From Trichoplax adhaerens (Eukaryota; Placozoa; Uniplacotomia; Trichoplacea; Trichoplacidae), in NCBI RefSeq assembly GCF_000150275.1, contig NW_002060948.1, forward strand, positions 910,753-974,752: 64,000 bases of DNA, given 5' to 3'. Positions 1 to 20,734 of this stretch are shown piece by piece; the first letter of the stretch is position 1, and every line of letters starts with the position of its first letter. Both the position numbers and the translations under genes were made by a program. The notes under the pieces were generated by a model that saw only the letters and a program-made list of their open reading frames with translations, ran no database searches and had not been told where the DNA came from.

Positions 1-653
1 TGGTTAATAATTGATGTCCCTATTACGTAAATTACAGTATCTAGAGAACTTCCGATAAATTATAAATCATATACATTCGGGCTATACATTTGTTTGGGTT
101 GTTGGGATTATACAATTTTCTGACTGAATTATTGCCAAATTGTGAGATAATAAAATTTATTATATGTGTATAGCTTAAATACAGTTTAAAGTGTGTCTAT
201 ATCCTTTAGCGCGCTCATATGAAATCCCCTGATGTACCAGTAAATATACAGTATATATCTTTTATTAAATGAATTTAAAAAATAACTACAACATCCTTAA
301 ATTAGAATTTTGTATATGCGTACAAATACCTCTTATGTCTTATCATTTTACATATTATAACAGCAATAGATAGTACCATTTTATAATGATGTACAGTATC
401 TAGCTGTCAACAATTACTTTTAGCTGTAGATTTCTAATTACTATCAGAAATCTACTACTATATATCATATTTTACTGTGTGTACATATATATCTAATTAT
501 AATGATTATTCACTATATAAAGTTTTGTATGCATATCGGCTATGTGGTTGTACAAATCTTTATGCTATGCAGACTGATGCAGCATAGGAAATTGCGATCC
601 CGGCAGTGTCAAATGGATAAATTTCTTTGCAATCTTTTTCGATGATTTTACAG
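1..653. other. Upstream flank of the pecanex gene, no exon recognised
   Basis: AT-rich sequence with no open frame that resembles the pecanex N-terminus. The first recognisable exon starts at 654 after a TTACAG acceptor, so this stretch is most likely intron, with the start codon lying upstream of the window. Nothing else is seen in it. Confidence 0.5.
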
Positions 654-10038
<9,385 letters not shown>

Positions 10039-11781
10039 GCTAAGATTACTTTATCTTTTTATCATGCAGTTCTGTAATAATGGAAATACTAACAAAAACT
10101 TAATTTTTACTCAGCTACATTATACGCGTATGTAAATTACGATAAATTGTATGATGGCAAATCGAGGTGATTTAATGGCTAATAGAAACATTTCAGTTTT
10201 ACACAATTTATCAGAAATACAGTACAATGATATATTACCTGAATCTCTTAAAATTTAAATGGCCGGACCATAATAATTATACAGAATTTAAATTACGCAT
10301 TATTGGCGCATCTAATAATTATTAATTGTACTCTAAAAAAGTAATTCGTTCAATCTTTAACATTTTCTTGATGATAAATGTAATAATTAATGTATTATAG
10401 CATTAACATTGCAGTCTGGATAACTGATGGTCATAATTGCGGTACAATGTTTAGACTATATCGTATTACAGATATAATGAATCAAGTACTCAAAGGACGT
10501 GTATAATTCTATATCGACCGAATGAGACAGTTTATATATATATTATTGCGTTATAATTATTTTTAGTATTTGAGATATTGATAGTATTACTATCTGTATT
10601 ATTGTGATTATTTGTGCATTCAACACGTGAGAAGAGTTAAGACTAAAATCATTCATAATAAAAATTACGGTAATCATCTACAGTAATACTGTTTTAATTC
10701 ACTTTTATTTCATTGTTATGAATACTTGTTAAACGAGAACAGTAATATATTTTAATATTTCGTTATGATTGATACAACTACAGTTATGCAATATGATTTC
10801 GGTCGGAAATGCTGATGCAATCGTGAAATAGCTGTTGTGCTAGATGGTTGTAGATGGATACGCATATACGATCGTACGTAGTTGAGAGGTGTATAAATCG
10901 GTAATAACCAACAAATGATAAGCGAACCGTAAACACATCGAGGTATTTCTAGCTTGTTAGCGTACAATATCATCACTTAAAACAGCTGTAAATTCTAATA
11001 TTCTGGAACGAACCCTATACAATTAGAAGAATTAATGCTAAAGTATCTATGCCTTGATATGAAATACACCCGTGCGGTTTATCATACGTCGATATCCAAA
11101 ATAATGCGCTGAGCTTATTTATATTTACCGCTCTATACTTCCTACGGCCATTTAATGAACTATTAATCGTGATCAATTGCATGTCTAATTCTTAAATATC
11201 GCAAATAAATTACTGCTTTAATAAATTAGAGATTAGTGGATTTTAGCCTCAGGGTTTACTATAGCGTAAAGCTTCAAATAGAGCGTGTAATCCATAATGA
11301 ATCTTTATCAACCTTACCCCATAATCTAGTATCTTCTTGATCAAAAGTGAATGAATTATAAATTTATCATATTAAGCAATTAACAAAAAGTAGGTAAGTC
11401 AAATTAAGACATCATCCTCTGCAATTACTAACAAATGCACGGTTAAAATTTCATTTCTATAATCAAACTAGATCAGGTAGCTACCAGTAAAATCGATGGA
11501 AAGGATCTACAGATTTAGACCTAAGCTATTTGTACTTCCAGGATTCTATATTTAGTATATTCCCGTGGTATATAATACATATGTTACCTGGTAAGTTGTT
11601 TATACTTAACCGTGCAGAACCTTACAATACTGTACATGTTACGGTATCGTGATCTCCACGACAACCGTACTGACCGACGGTTTAGTACTATCCGAGAGAG
11701 TGCAGTACAGTCCAGTTCAGAGCTGAGCTACCGTCAGGCGTCAGCTACGAATGTGGATGGGTAGTTGGGATTAGCTTACTA
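10039..11781. other. Intergenic region between pecanex and MRM1
   Basis: No gene recognised. An AATAAA at 10657-10662 is a possible pecanex poly(A) signal, about 620 bp past the stop. The last ~190 bp before the MRM1 start are less AT-rich and hold several TACAGTAC/GTACTG-type words (for example around 11627 and 11700), probably promoter sequence. Short frames such as 10752-10976 (-) show no family resemblance. Confidence 0.5.
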
Positions 11782-13441
11782 ATGAAAGCTAGAATTTCTC
11801 CGTTGTCGGTTACCGTTTCTTCATGTTATAAGTTATGCTATACACCTACGATATCACAAGTAAGGAAGCTTCGACATGATCGGCTCTCTCCAGAACGTGA
11901 TGATGATAGTATTTTCTTAAAGAAGAAGATGAAAATCGACGAAGATCGTGAAATCATTTATGGTATTGCTCCATGTCAGCTTGCATTAAAAGCAGGTCTG
12001 TTGCAAGTTGAATAACTGCAATAAACTACTTCTACGATATCATTTACTATAATTTCGATTAGTTTGAGTTGTTCGCAATATATAGTATCTATTTTGATCC
12101 TACTGCTGTACCTCGAAAACCGTACATGCTCACTATTTAAACTGATTAATCTGTCTGTATTTACTGTACATAAAAAAATAATAACGTAACTGTCTACCAC
12201 ATACCTACGTATACATATTTATTTAATAGATACTCATGATCTACTTACCGTATGATGATATTTTCTGGGTTTATTAATTGCGGGATTTATTCGGACAGAT
12301 CGACGAAAAATTTATCATATCTATGTCCGAGATCCTGCTGGTACACTAAAGCCCAACAAATCAATAGAACATATTATCTTTAAGGCTAGAAAGCTAGGCA
12401 TACATGTATTGCCATCGGATAAGAGATATTTAGATAAGTTAACCGAAGGACGCCCTCATCAAGGCGTTGCTATGAAGGCTACGCCACTCCGACCTAATCT
12501 TATTCGTCATGATCTCGATAAAACAGCCATGGCTAATAATCGTAAAGCATTATGGCTAGGATTAAACGATGTTCAGGTTCGATGATCAATTAACTTGCAA
12601 ATGCATGAATATCTTTGTCAACAGTTGGCGTTTTCTGCATGGCGTGCACGATTGAATTATGATTCATTCTTTGAACAGATTTAGCGTTCAAGACAGTCAA
12701 TAATTTCATCATTAGTGTATTATTAACATATTGTTTTGATAAAATTATTATTAGTATGAGAAAGTAGAGTGCAAAGCGTCTATCTTATTTATATGTGAAT
12801 ATAGGACCCTATGAATCTTGGAGCACTAATACGAACAGCTGCTCTAATGGGTGTGAATCGTGTCGTGGTCAATTCCAGAAAGACTGCAAGATTATCTGCT
12901 GTCGTTAGCAAAGCAAGTGCAGGTGCAATGGAAGTTTATCCAATCTATGCTGTTAAGAATCTATCAAAATACCTCGATGTACGCAAATTGAATTATCTTT
13001 TACGAGTATTTATCTGTTTTTATCAGATTTATATAAAACAAATACCTTTCAAATATACTGTATGCATAGTATCTTGTAGAAAATGACTGGAATATTATTG
13101 GTACAGTTGGGCACAAAGAAGTTAACCAATATCAAGCTATGTCATGTCAAAATTTTAACCACAATGGAAAGCCTACAATTTTAATGTTGGGTAAGATTTA
13201 GGAATATACTGCACTTTCCAAGTTATCCCTTTCTGTTATTATTGAAGCGCAGCAATTCTTTTATGTATTTATAAAAGGCAACGAAGGATTTGGCATCAGT
13301 GCCTCCATCAAAGAGAAATGTAACTCATTTCTTACTATTCCAACAAGTTCATCATGCCCTCCAGATATTGATTCACTAAATGTATCAGTTGCTGCTGGAA
13401 TATTATTGTATTCACTTCGTGGACGGCTCAATCGCTGCTAA
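11782..13441 (+). CDS. MRM1: Mitochondrial rRNA 2'-O-methyltransferase, SpoU/TrmH family (MRM1-like)
   Basis: Predicted SAM-dependent ribose methyltransferase of the mitochondrial large-subunit rRNA; human MRM1 modifies a Gm in 16S rRNA. Five exons: 11782-11995, 12299-12576, 12805-12978, 13070-13190, 13278-13441, giving 316 residues. The first ~40 residues are basic and hydroxylated with few acids, fitting a mitochondrial presequence. The substrate-binding N-domain carries YGIAPCQLAL and PHQGVAMKATPLRP. The SPOUT knot motifs are DPMNLGALIRTA (motif 1), NEGFGIS (motif 2) and LNVSVAAGILLYSL (motif 3), all matching MRM1. SKASAGAMEV is also typical. The start is the first ATG in frame after the promoter-like region. 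The gene is tail to tail with TFB2M, 554 bp away. Confidence 0.93.
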
Positions 13442-13995
13442 AATAGCAGTAATTTCAATCTTATACAAAAAGATGTTGCATACTATCTCTCATTTAATTA
13501 TCTATTTCATCTTGACATACCGTTACGATTAATACATGAATAAAGTTTTTTAATTTTCAAATTTTCTGGACAAGCAAGAGTTCAACAAATTTAATGCTGA
13601 ATAAATTCTTTTTTATTTTGAAGTTATTTTATAAATTTTTTAGCCAAAGAATAATTTCTAAGCATGAATAAAATCTGTACAGAAATAACTGATAGCAAGT
13701 CAAATCAATAGAAGACGTTGTAATAATATAATCCCATTGAATAAGATTTAAAAATAAGCTGAATAAAATAATGCAGATACGATCTGTATCATTTATTACC
13801 AACAACAAGTCAATCAATTCAATTATTATTGAACTTGATTTTAAAATAGCCAATTTTCATTTTCCTTTTTCAATTATACAACACCTGTCATAGTAACATT
13901 CAAAGAATGACCATTTGCAAGCTCGCTTTTGATTATACTAATAATGAACTACTACTCATGGTAGAACATGCATCAAATATTCATTGGACGCCGAT
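13442..13995. other. Convergent intergenic space MRM1 / TFB2M
   Basis: Shared 3' flank of two converging genes. It holds the MRM1 AATAAA at 13539 and, for the opposite strand, TTTATT at 13792-13797 (AATAAA on the minus strand) about 200 bp beyond the TFB2M stop. The open frame at 13629-13853 (-) has no recognisable homology and is taken as chance. Confidence 0.5.
13539..13544 (+). other. Candidate poly(A) signal AATAAA for MRM1
   Basis: AATAAA lies about 100 bp after the MRM1 stop and is followed by a T-rich stretch. Position and context suit a cleavage/polyadenylation signal, but the motif is common in AT-rich DNA. Confidence 0.45.
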
Positions 13996-16900
13996 TTATA
14001 GGTAACTATCAAATATTGTCATTCGTCCATCCCAAGAGGAAAAAGCCTCAGCGAGCTCTACAAAATCCATTGGGCTCATGTTGGATGCACATTTTCGCGG
14101 AGGAATCTTTAATTTTTCGAGTACTGTGTAGGATCCAGGAGCAATTGATCTAAGATAGGCGTTACAACGTCAAATATAGATTAATTATATAATTATTACT
14201 GGATAGCAAAAATGTATACACACAAAACAAGGCAATCATGACAATTATTATTACAGAGCACTAACTCTAGTCTATTCAACAGTGGTTGCCTTCGAGCCGC
14301 AAAAACTTGCTGTAGGATAGGATCAAGAAATTTTAAGGCTTCATCTATAAACAAACAAATGAAATAAATATAACATGATCTACAACGGTATAAATAAATA
14401 TTATGCGATAACTGTTATTGGAGTTGCACACTAACCTGATAGCTCACAATGCTTTTTTGTTTCAAGGCAAATAAGTTCCATCGAATTTCCCTATATAGTA
14501 AAAGGCCCATAGAATGAATGTGCGTAGACGAGGAACAAAGACGCAACAAATGACAATCAGTTATGGGTAACACGATCAATGTTACAGTATCAGAGTTGTC
14601 GCACCTTAATTGCCATACCTCTAGGAAAAAATTCGTCGATATGGTCCTGTAATAATAGCATATTGCATTTGTCTATCAGTATCTTGGAAATAAGCTATAT
14701 CCACTAAATATAGTTTAATGTCTCTTGCAACACACCTTAGATAACGTTGATATATTACATAATATATTACTAAGTACGGTAATTCTTCCATAAATTGGAG
14801 TACCGACGTGGGCGTATAACGCCTACACGTATTGTACAGTATAGAAGAGAAGATTTAAATTTGCTTGCAGGTATTAGTAAATGTACAGCAGTACAAATGG
14901 TATATGAATAGAAGTGTTATCTAGAAAAATATTAAGTTAAATGATTGCTAACCCTAGCAGTTTTCTCTGTATAATATGCTATGTGTTGCCATCTGCCCCA
15001 ACGGTGCAGTCCACTCCTTTCAATAAGTCTTATCAAATAACTTATAGTAAACCGATGGCCCATGGTATTATTAGCAACGCCAATGACTCGGCCAACAATA
15101 TCTATAAATGATATAGCAGATTTGTCTTCAAGTGGTGCTCAACATACTATAATACACATAAAACAATTTTTCCTACAAGTCGATGAGTATACTCTATATA
15201 CAGTAGTATAGTAAATTTGATAACAGTCTAAGATACTTTATTATTTGCATGGATAATTTACAAAATTATGCGTAAATAAAATACGTTACCATCATCCCAA
15301 CTTTTTGGTTTTATATGGCCTAAAATATCACCACTTTGGTAAACGGGCGGAATGTATCCTTGATAAAGTGGTATTAAATCTAATTTATTAATGTCACTAT
15401 AATACGCTTTTAGTCTGCCATCAGAATCGTTTTCTAATTCCTAAACAACAATAGTGTGGTATTACATTTTTAAAGATATATATCCATCAAAGGGTTTACG
15501 TATATAATGATTATAATTTTAAACCGCTAGTATAAATCCATAGTAGTTAATTGGTAGCACATGTGACGAATTACAGTTAAGGACATTTGGAAGCAAATTC
15601 CTAAAACAGCATTCATTTTATAGTAATAAGTGTATCTATGTTATTTCTTTTTACAGGAAATAGAGTTATGTTAAGTTAAGCGTGTAAATCAATATTAGAT
15701 AGTAATGATGAAGACCTTAATCTACGGTAGCCTTGGATTATGAAGTATGTAAATCAGATAGAAAATTAACTTGACAAAATAAATGCTATAATCATTATAA
15801 CAGTCTACTTTACAGTTATAATATAAAAATTTGACTAATAAACAAAGAAGCATATAAAAAGTACTGCACAAAGATATTGCTATGCTACTGTCAATAGTGG
15901 ATATCATTCTACCCACCTAACATAATCTACCACAGTATTGAGAAACAAATTAATTTCGGAATCAAAGATAATACCTTTAACACGGATAAAAATTTCTGGT
16001 TGGATTCTAAAGCAACCAGTTGTGTACAGCCTGCATTAAGTAGGGCTTTGGTTAAGACTCCAGGACCTGATATATTGAATAGAAGTATATTTGCATTTTT
16101 GAATCGATTGCATCTTATTTGATATAGTTATACATTGTACCATAGTTTACACTGCACTGTAAAAGAATTCTATTTAGAGTATAAATATATCCAATTGTAT
16201 TATGGCAACATTACTTAAAAGATATTTGCAATTGTAAATTACAATTAATATGGCAATGATTATAAAACTGTATTGGTTAGAAGTTAATTCTATAATATAG
16301 CTCTAACTTGACGCTATTGCAAATTCATTGTAACTCCATCATTTAATCAGATGCATCGTCACCAAATGAATTTCAAGCATGCATCGTGTTTCGCATACTG
16401 TGCTTGTTTACTGAGTAGAATATTTCAGTCTAGTACTGTACAGTACTATGTTGTGGTTTAATAATTTACTTGTAGTCTAGTAGGATGTACTTCTAAACAT
16501 GACTGTCCATTTACTACTCTTAACACCGTATCATTTACATTTTATTGATCGTTCTCCATTCATTCTTACCTGGATCTTTCTCGATGATGACGTATTTATG
16601 TAGATCGCCGAAACTTTTAGCTACCTTATCTGCATAATATGGTTATAAATAAGAAGCAAAAAATGTATCAATACATTTCCTGCATCATCATTGGTATATT
16701 CATGAATCATCTTAGCCTTGGTGCAAATCACTTGCAATCTAAATTGTATCTTCAATGGCAGAATAATACTAAATTCCTGTATACTACGTACCCTACTGCA
16801 CGTCTAGTACAACTGTACTGTACAAATTGTTGCAACATTGCATAGGTCAAGTCTTCACCTAGCTGCAATTGTAACCTATCAAGCCTGATGGAAGTGGGTA

Positions 16901-17295
16901 GGCGTATGACATGATCAGCAGAGACTGTAGGAAGTAGCGAATAATAACGTAATGTCTTGATAATTCTACTCTGAGTTAATGGAGTTATTTTACGTGTATC
17001 AATTCGCCCCAAAGTGATTCAATAACTGTATCCTCAACATCGATGGCTTTACCGAGGTATACTGTCCAAAGTTTATCAAGCTGCATATCCTAACAAATTG
17101 TTCTTCTTATTCTATCACCTTACCTGCAGTCTGTGGATTAATAAGATGCCTATGAGATGCTTTGATATTACGTTTATAATATCCAACAAATTTTTTCTCC
17201 AAATCTTGAATAGTTAACTGAGGTAAAATTCGCCTAGCTGCTGCCATCTTTGCCACATTCAATATTGCAGCCTGGAGACCCTGTATGAGAGACAT
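13996..17295 (-). CDS. TFB2M: Mitochondrial transcription factor B2 / dimethyladenosine transferase-like
   Basis: KsgA/Dim1-family protein that in animals melts mitochondrial promoters with the mitochondrial RNA polymerase. Exons on the minus strand: 17295-17119, 17089-17008, 16066-15975, 15440-15290, 15137-14953, 14646-14605, 14490-14436, 14344-14266, 14149-13996; together 338 residues (human 396). Family signals are RHLINPQTAG near residue 50 (human RYVTDRRLAE), YLGK, GPGVLTKALLNAGCTQLVAL with ES following (SAM-fold motif I, and the acidic residue of motif II), and DILGHIKPKSW. The C-terminal segment FLDPILQQVFAARRQPLLNR, then SPMDFVELAEAF, matches the human tail. The exon 2-3 junction is uncertain: alignment length calls for the exon to end in ESLWG, which implies a GC donor (GCGAAT). 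This also turns the usual NPGPG motif into LWGPG. The start ATG lies right beside a palindromic repeat cluster. Confidence 0.88.
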
Positions 17296-17420
17296 CTACA
17301 GTACAGTATTGAATGTTCAATACTGTAGTCATGGTACTGTACATACTGTACAGTACGGTACGAACACTATAGAAGGTTTCTAGTGTACTGTACTGTACAC
17401 TGTACTGTACAGTACAGTAG
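17286..17420. repeat. Cluster of TACAGTACTGTA-type palindromic words at the TFB2M 5' end
   Basis: Overlapping and spaced copies of TACAGTAC, GTACTGTAC and ACTGTACAGT pack this 135-bp stretch immediately upstream of, and just entering, the TFB2M reading frame. Similar clusters lie upstream of MED6 and YIPF4. The words are self-complementary, so they could be protein-binding sites or simple-sequence drift. Confidence 0.7.
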
Positions 17421-19587
17421 GCTATTGTAGCTCTCTGTTCACGTGCTTGCAATTAGCAGCGTCTGCTGCGCCTGCGTACAGTCATGAACACCTTGCAGAA
17501 GGCCTGGACTGATCCTTTCCTCGGACAGACGGACTTTCCTTACCTAATAAAGGCCGCCAATAATGGAAAAAAATAGCTACTTACTATTGCATGCATCTTC
17601 CGTGTCTGTTTTCTAAATCGCTGGTACTAATTTAAATGGTATCGACGATCTTGTACAACTATTTTCAAGCACAGCTTTGTAACAGATAATAAGATTCAAT
17701 GCAATAGTAGCTCATTGAGAAAAAATGAGTCAATTCAAAATCGACCTTCTGCATACTAAACTTGAGTACTGTTCTAATTTACAGTAGAATGGGGAGGGAT
17801 GTTCGGCACAGTATGTTGACGAGATGAAGTTGAAAATGTCTGTCCGTCCAAGGGTGATCCTTGTACACTGTACAGTAGGTCAAGGACTAGTTATAAAAGA
17901 AGAAAGAGTCCGGATCTAGGTCTTCTTCTAGTACTTTCAGTCATGTTTCAGTGTTTCACTAGTAGTGGATAGTGAACAGTGTACAGCAGTCCAGGAGTCC
18001 GTAATACAAAATGTCTGCTAGAATCAAGAGGGACCCGGAAATGGCGAAGACCAACTATTTTACTGGTCTTCCAATAGTATCGTGTGTCTGTAGTCGCACA
18101 GTACATTGTTACGATAGCAGCAAGTGTAGCAATATGAGATTTACTGTACTGTATTTAGTAGTGCACGAAATTGAAATTTTCGATCATTGTAAAACAAGGA
18201 GTTTCTCTTTTAGAAATTGCTGAGTGTACAGTGTCTACCAACTTCCTTCTTATTATTCGCAGTATTTGGCCATCAAGCACGCCGTATTTTGTGCCAAAAA
18301 GATGACCGTCTGCACCGCTATGAATGGTCGACTCATCAACCATTCTCTACAGTATTGTATGATTGCGCCAACAGAAAGAATATAATTAATGAATTATTCA
18401 AAATTGTATAAAAATAATCACTAATATGAATAGATTGATTTACACTCGTATGAAAACTCTCCATTGAGTACGGAGGCTTTTATGAAACTGACAATGGCAT
18501 AAAACAATCTGTTGATCATCAGCATTAACGCCATTCTATAAACTGCAGTAGTATATCGTAATTATTTATCCATGATGGTGACTAGTGTTGAACTGTTTAT
18601 TATGCACAGTATACAACTTTTAGTTATTACAGTAAATGATAGAGCTAAATGTTCTATTCACATAACGACTCTTTTATTCAGAAAGATTGTAAGGCGACTT
18701 AGTATTACTAATACCATACCAGTGAACTACGCTCCATTCAGTAGCTTCAAAGTTCAGGACATAGCGATTAAAAGTACTCCAAATGTCATTTTTTTTTGGG
18801 GGGGGGGGGGGGAAAACTTGTCGAAACTGTTGTAGAAGCGCTTGAATGAAAGTGATTTAATTGTAATCAAAGACGTGAATATATATTTAACAGACTGCCA
18901 CAGTAAGCTCGGGTGGGGCAACGTTTCCTATACAACAGTTGGTGTACAGCATAGTAAGTAGTTTTGTTTTGATTAGTAATTACCGTATTATAATTTCATT
19001 GTCATCAGGCTACTCCATAATCTCATTGAGTGGTGGACTGTAATCACTTAATACATGACAAAAGCTGTCGCTAATCTAATGCTATAATTAGCACTAGAAC
19101 AATCTTCCGCGACTCATAGACGACTTTCTCAATCAGATGCACTTCTGCATTTGATTTCTTGCAATAAAAGCAATCTGTTGAACTCGCTGTGATTCGCTAA
19201 GCTTGCTAGCCAGCCGGTTGACCTAGCATAAGTCTAGAGAAAAGGATGCATGCAGAATTCATTTACTGTATCAATAAAAGTGGCACCCCCAGTGTGTGCA
19301 TGGATAGAAATGGGAAAAGTCTCGCCTGGGGCGAGTAACATCGCACGGTATAGGATGTTGTTCAAAGGAATTGATGTTGACTACGCAGACAGTCGATCGA
19401 GTTATCAGCGGAGTGTGCTATCTCCAAGCATCAAGGTGTTTGACAGTATACTGCATAAGCTGTTGAATAGATGACGAAGAAATCCATGGCTGTTGCGTTT
19501 TTCCGCCCCATAGTATGCATTGACGTCGTAGTCAGTATTGGATGCAGACTGCAGAAGGATACCCTGGTCGTACAACGATGGCTTACT
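17421..19587. other. Gene-poor intergenic block downstream of the TFB2M promoter
   Basis: No recognised gene. It contains a TATA-like box at 17892, a following ATG frame at 18011-18223 of unknown meaning, and a T-run/G-run (G15) near 18789-18812. Several 60-90 codon frames on both strands match no family I know. Confidence 0.5.
17892..17898 (+). promoter_or_regulatory. Orphan TATA box (TATAAAA)
   Basis: TATAAAA sits between two GTACACTGTACAG / GTGTACAGCAG words and about 115 bp before an ATG with a good upstream context (ACAAAATGTC at 18011). The frame MSARIKRDPEMAK... runs only to 18223 and matches nothing I know. It could be the first exon of an unrecognised gene whose remainder falls in the repeat/gap region, or chance. 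Confidence 0.3.
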
Positions 19588-20001
19588 GCAACAAAATGAC
19601 CGTACGCTAGCCACTTTAAAGTGGAAATGTGCATTCTTACTCAGTCGGTTTCAAGCTAACGTGACAGTAGAAATAGCAGCATGAAAATGCCTTGAATAAA
19701 ATCGCATCGTGCTGCACACCGAGTCAAAAAGCAGAAATAGGGGGGGGGGGTGGGAAATTACTCTATCTTTATCTGCTTTTGAGTATTTAAAAACGACAGC
19801 TTTCCGCAACAAAATGACCGTACGCTAGCCACTTGATCAGTTTCAAGTGGAAACGTCTATTGTTACTCAGTCGGTTTCAAACTAACGTGAAATAGCAGAA
19901 ATAGCAGCATGAAAATGCCTTGAATGGGATCGCATGGTGTTGCACACAGAGTCCAAAAAGCAGAAATAAGGGGATTACTTCATCTTCATCTGCTTTTGAG
20001 T
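19588..20001. repeat. Diverged direct duplication, ~200-bp unit, two copies
   Basis: Copy 1 is 19588-19785 and copy 2 is 19806-20001. Both begin GCAACAAAATGACCGTACGC and end TCTGCTTTTGAGT, sharing most of the intervening bases with small indels. Copy 1 carries a G11-type run at the place where copy 2 has a short G4. No open frame is conserved between the copies. Confidence 0.85.
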
Positions 20002-20180
20002 GTACACACTACAGCAGTACTGTACGTTTTGGTAGGATCCATCAGGCTGTCGAAGTGTAGAATACCTGTAGAGTTTATTGGTTAGTGGTTTTTTTTTTTT
20101 TTATCAAAATTTCAATCCAAGGTACAAATAGCGACATGATCATGTCGCCAATAATGCAGCATACTGAAAAGCGGCCACAA

Positions 20181-20734
20181 CGAGCAAGAGAGAGAGAGAA
20201 AGCGATTGTCCTTCTTTCATCTTCTTGTCGCCAGTGTAGACTGCACACTACTGCATAATACACTCCATTAGACCTTAGCCTATAAAATGATATCGTTGGC
20301 AGCCTGCAAAAAAAGAAGAAATGCAAAGGGTAGAAGAAAATATTGCAAGTTGTTTCCCTGTCGGCCATAGGGTAGAAATGACGACTTGAATGGTACCGCC
20401 GTACACCGTGCTCCCATAGTGACATACTATGGGAAGACCAAGGTAAAATTATCCATCGAGCAAGAGAGAGAGAGAGAAAGCGATTGTTCTTCTTTCATCT
20501 TCTTGTTACCAGTGTAGACTGCACACTACTGCATAATACACTCCATTAGACCTTAGCCTATAAAATGATATCGTTGGCAGCCTGCAAAAAAAGAAGAAAT
20601 GCAAAGGGTAGAAGAAAATATTGCAAGTTGTTTCCCTGTCGGCCATAGGGTAGAAATGACGACTTGAATGGTACCGCCGTACACCGTGCTCCCACAGTGA
20701 CACCCTATGGGAAGACCAAGGTAAAACTATCCAT
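20181..20734. repeat. Recent tandem duplication, ~277-bp unit, two copies
   Basis: Copy A is 20181-20456 and copy B 20457-20734, head to tail and nearly identical; I count only a few differences. Each starts with CGAGCAAGAGAGAGAGA and ends at TATCCAT. Each copy contains the same 65-codon minus-strand frame (MSLWEHGVRRYHSSRHF...), which in copy A extends to 116 codons. It has no recognisable homology and is not called as a gene. Confidence 0.9.

Noticed and set aside
17018-17106. Alternative TFB2M splice using GTAAGG after ...NPQTA
   Set aside because: That phase runs into a stop in the next exon; the donor two codons later (AAG/GTGATA) keeps the frame and the family alignment.
18155-18343. 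Minus-strand 62-codon frame with VDES reminiscent of a transposase DDE context
   Set aside because: A four-residue resemblance is too little; no further catalytic residues or terminal repeats were found.
20075-20425. 116-codon minus-strand frame repeated in part at 20506-20703
   Set aside because: It repeats only because the DNA is duplicated; there is no homology, and the extended part is not shared by the second copy.
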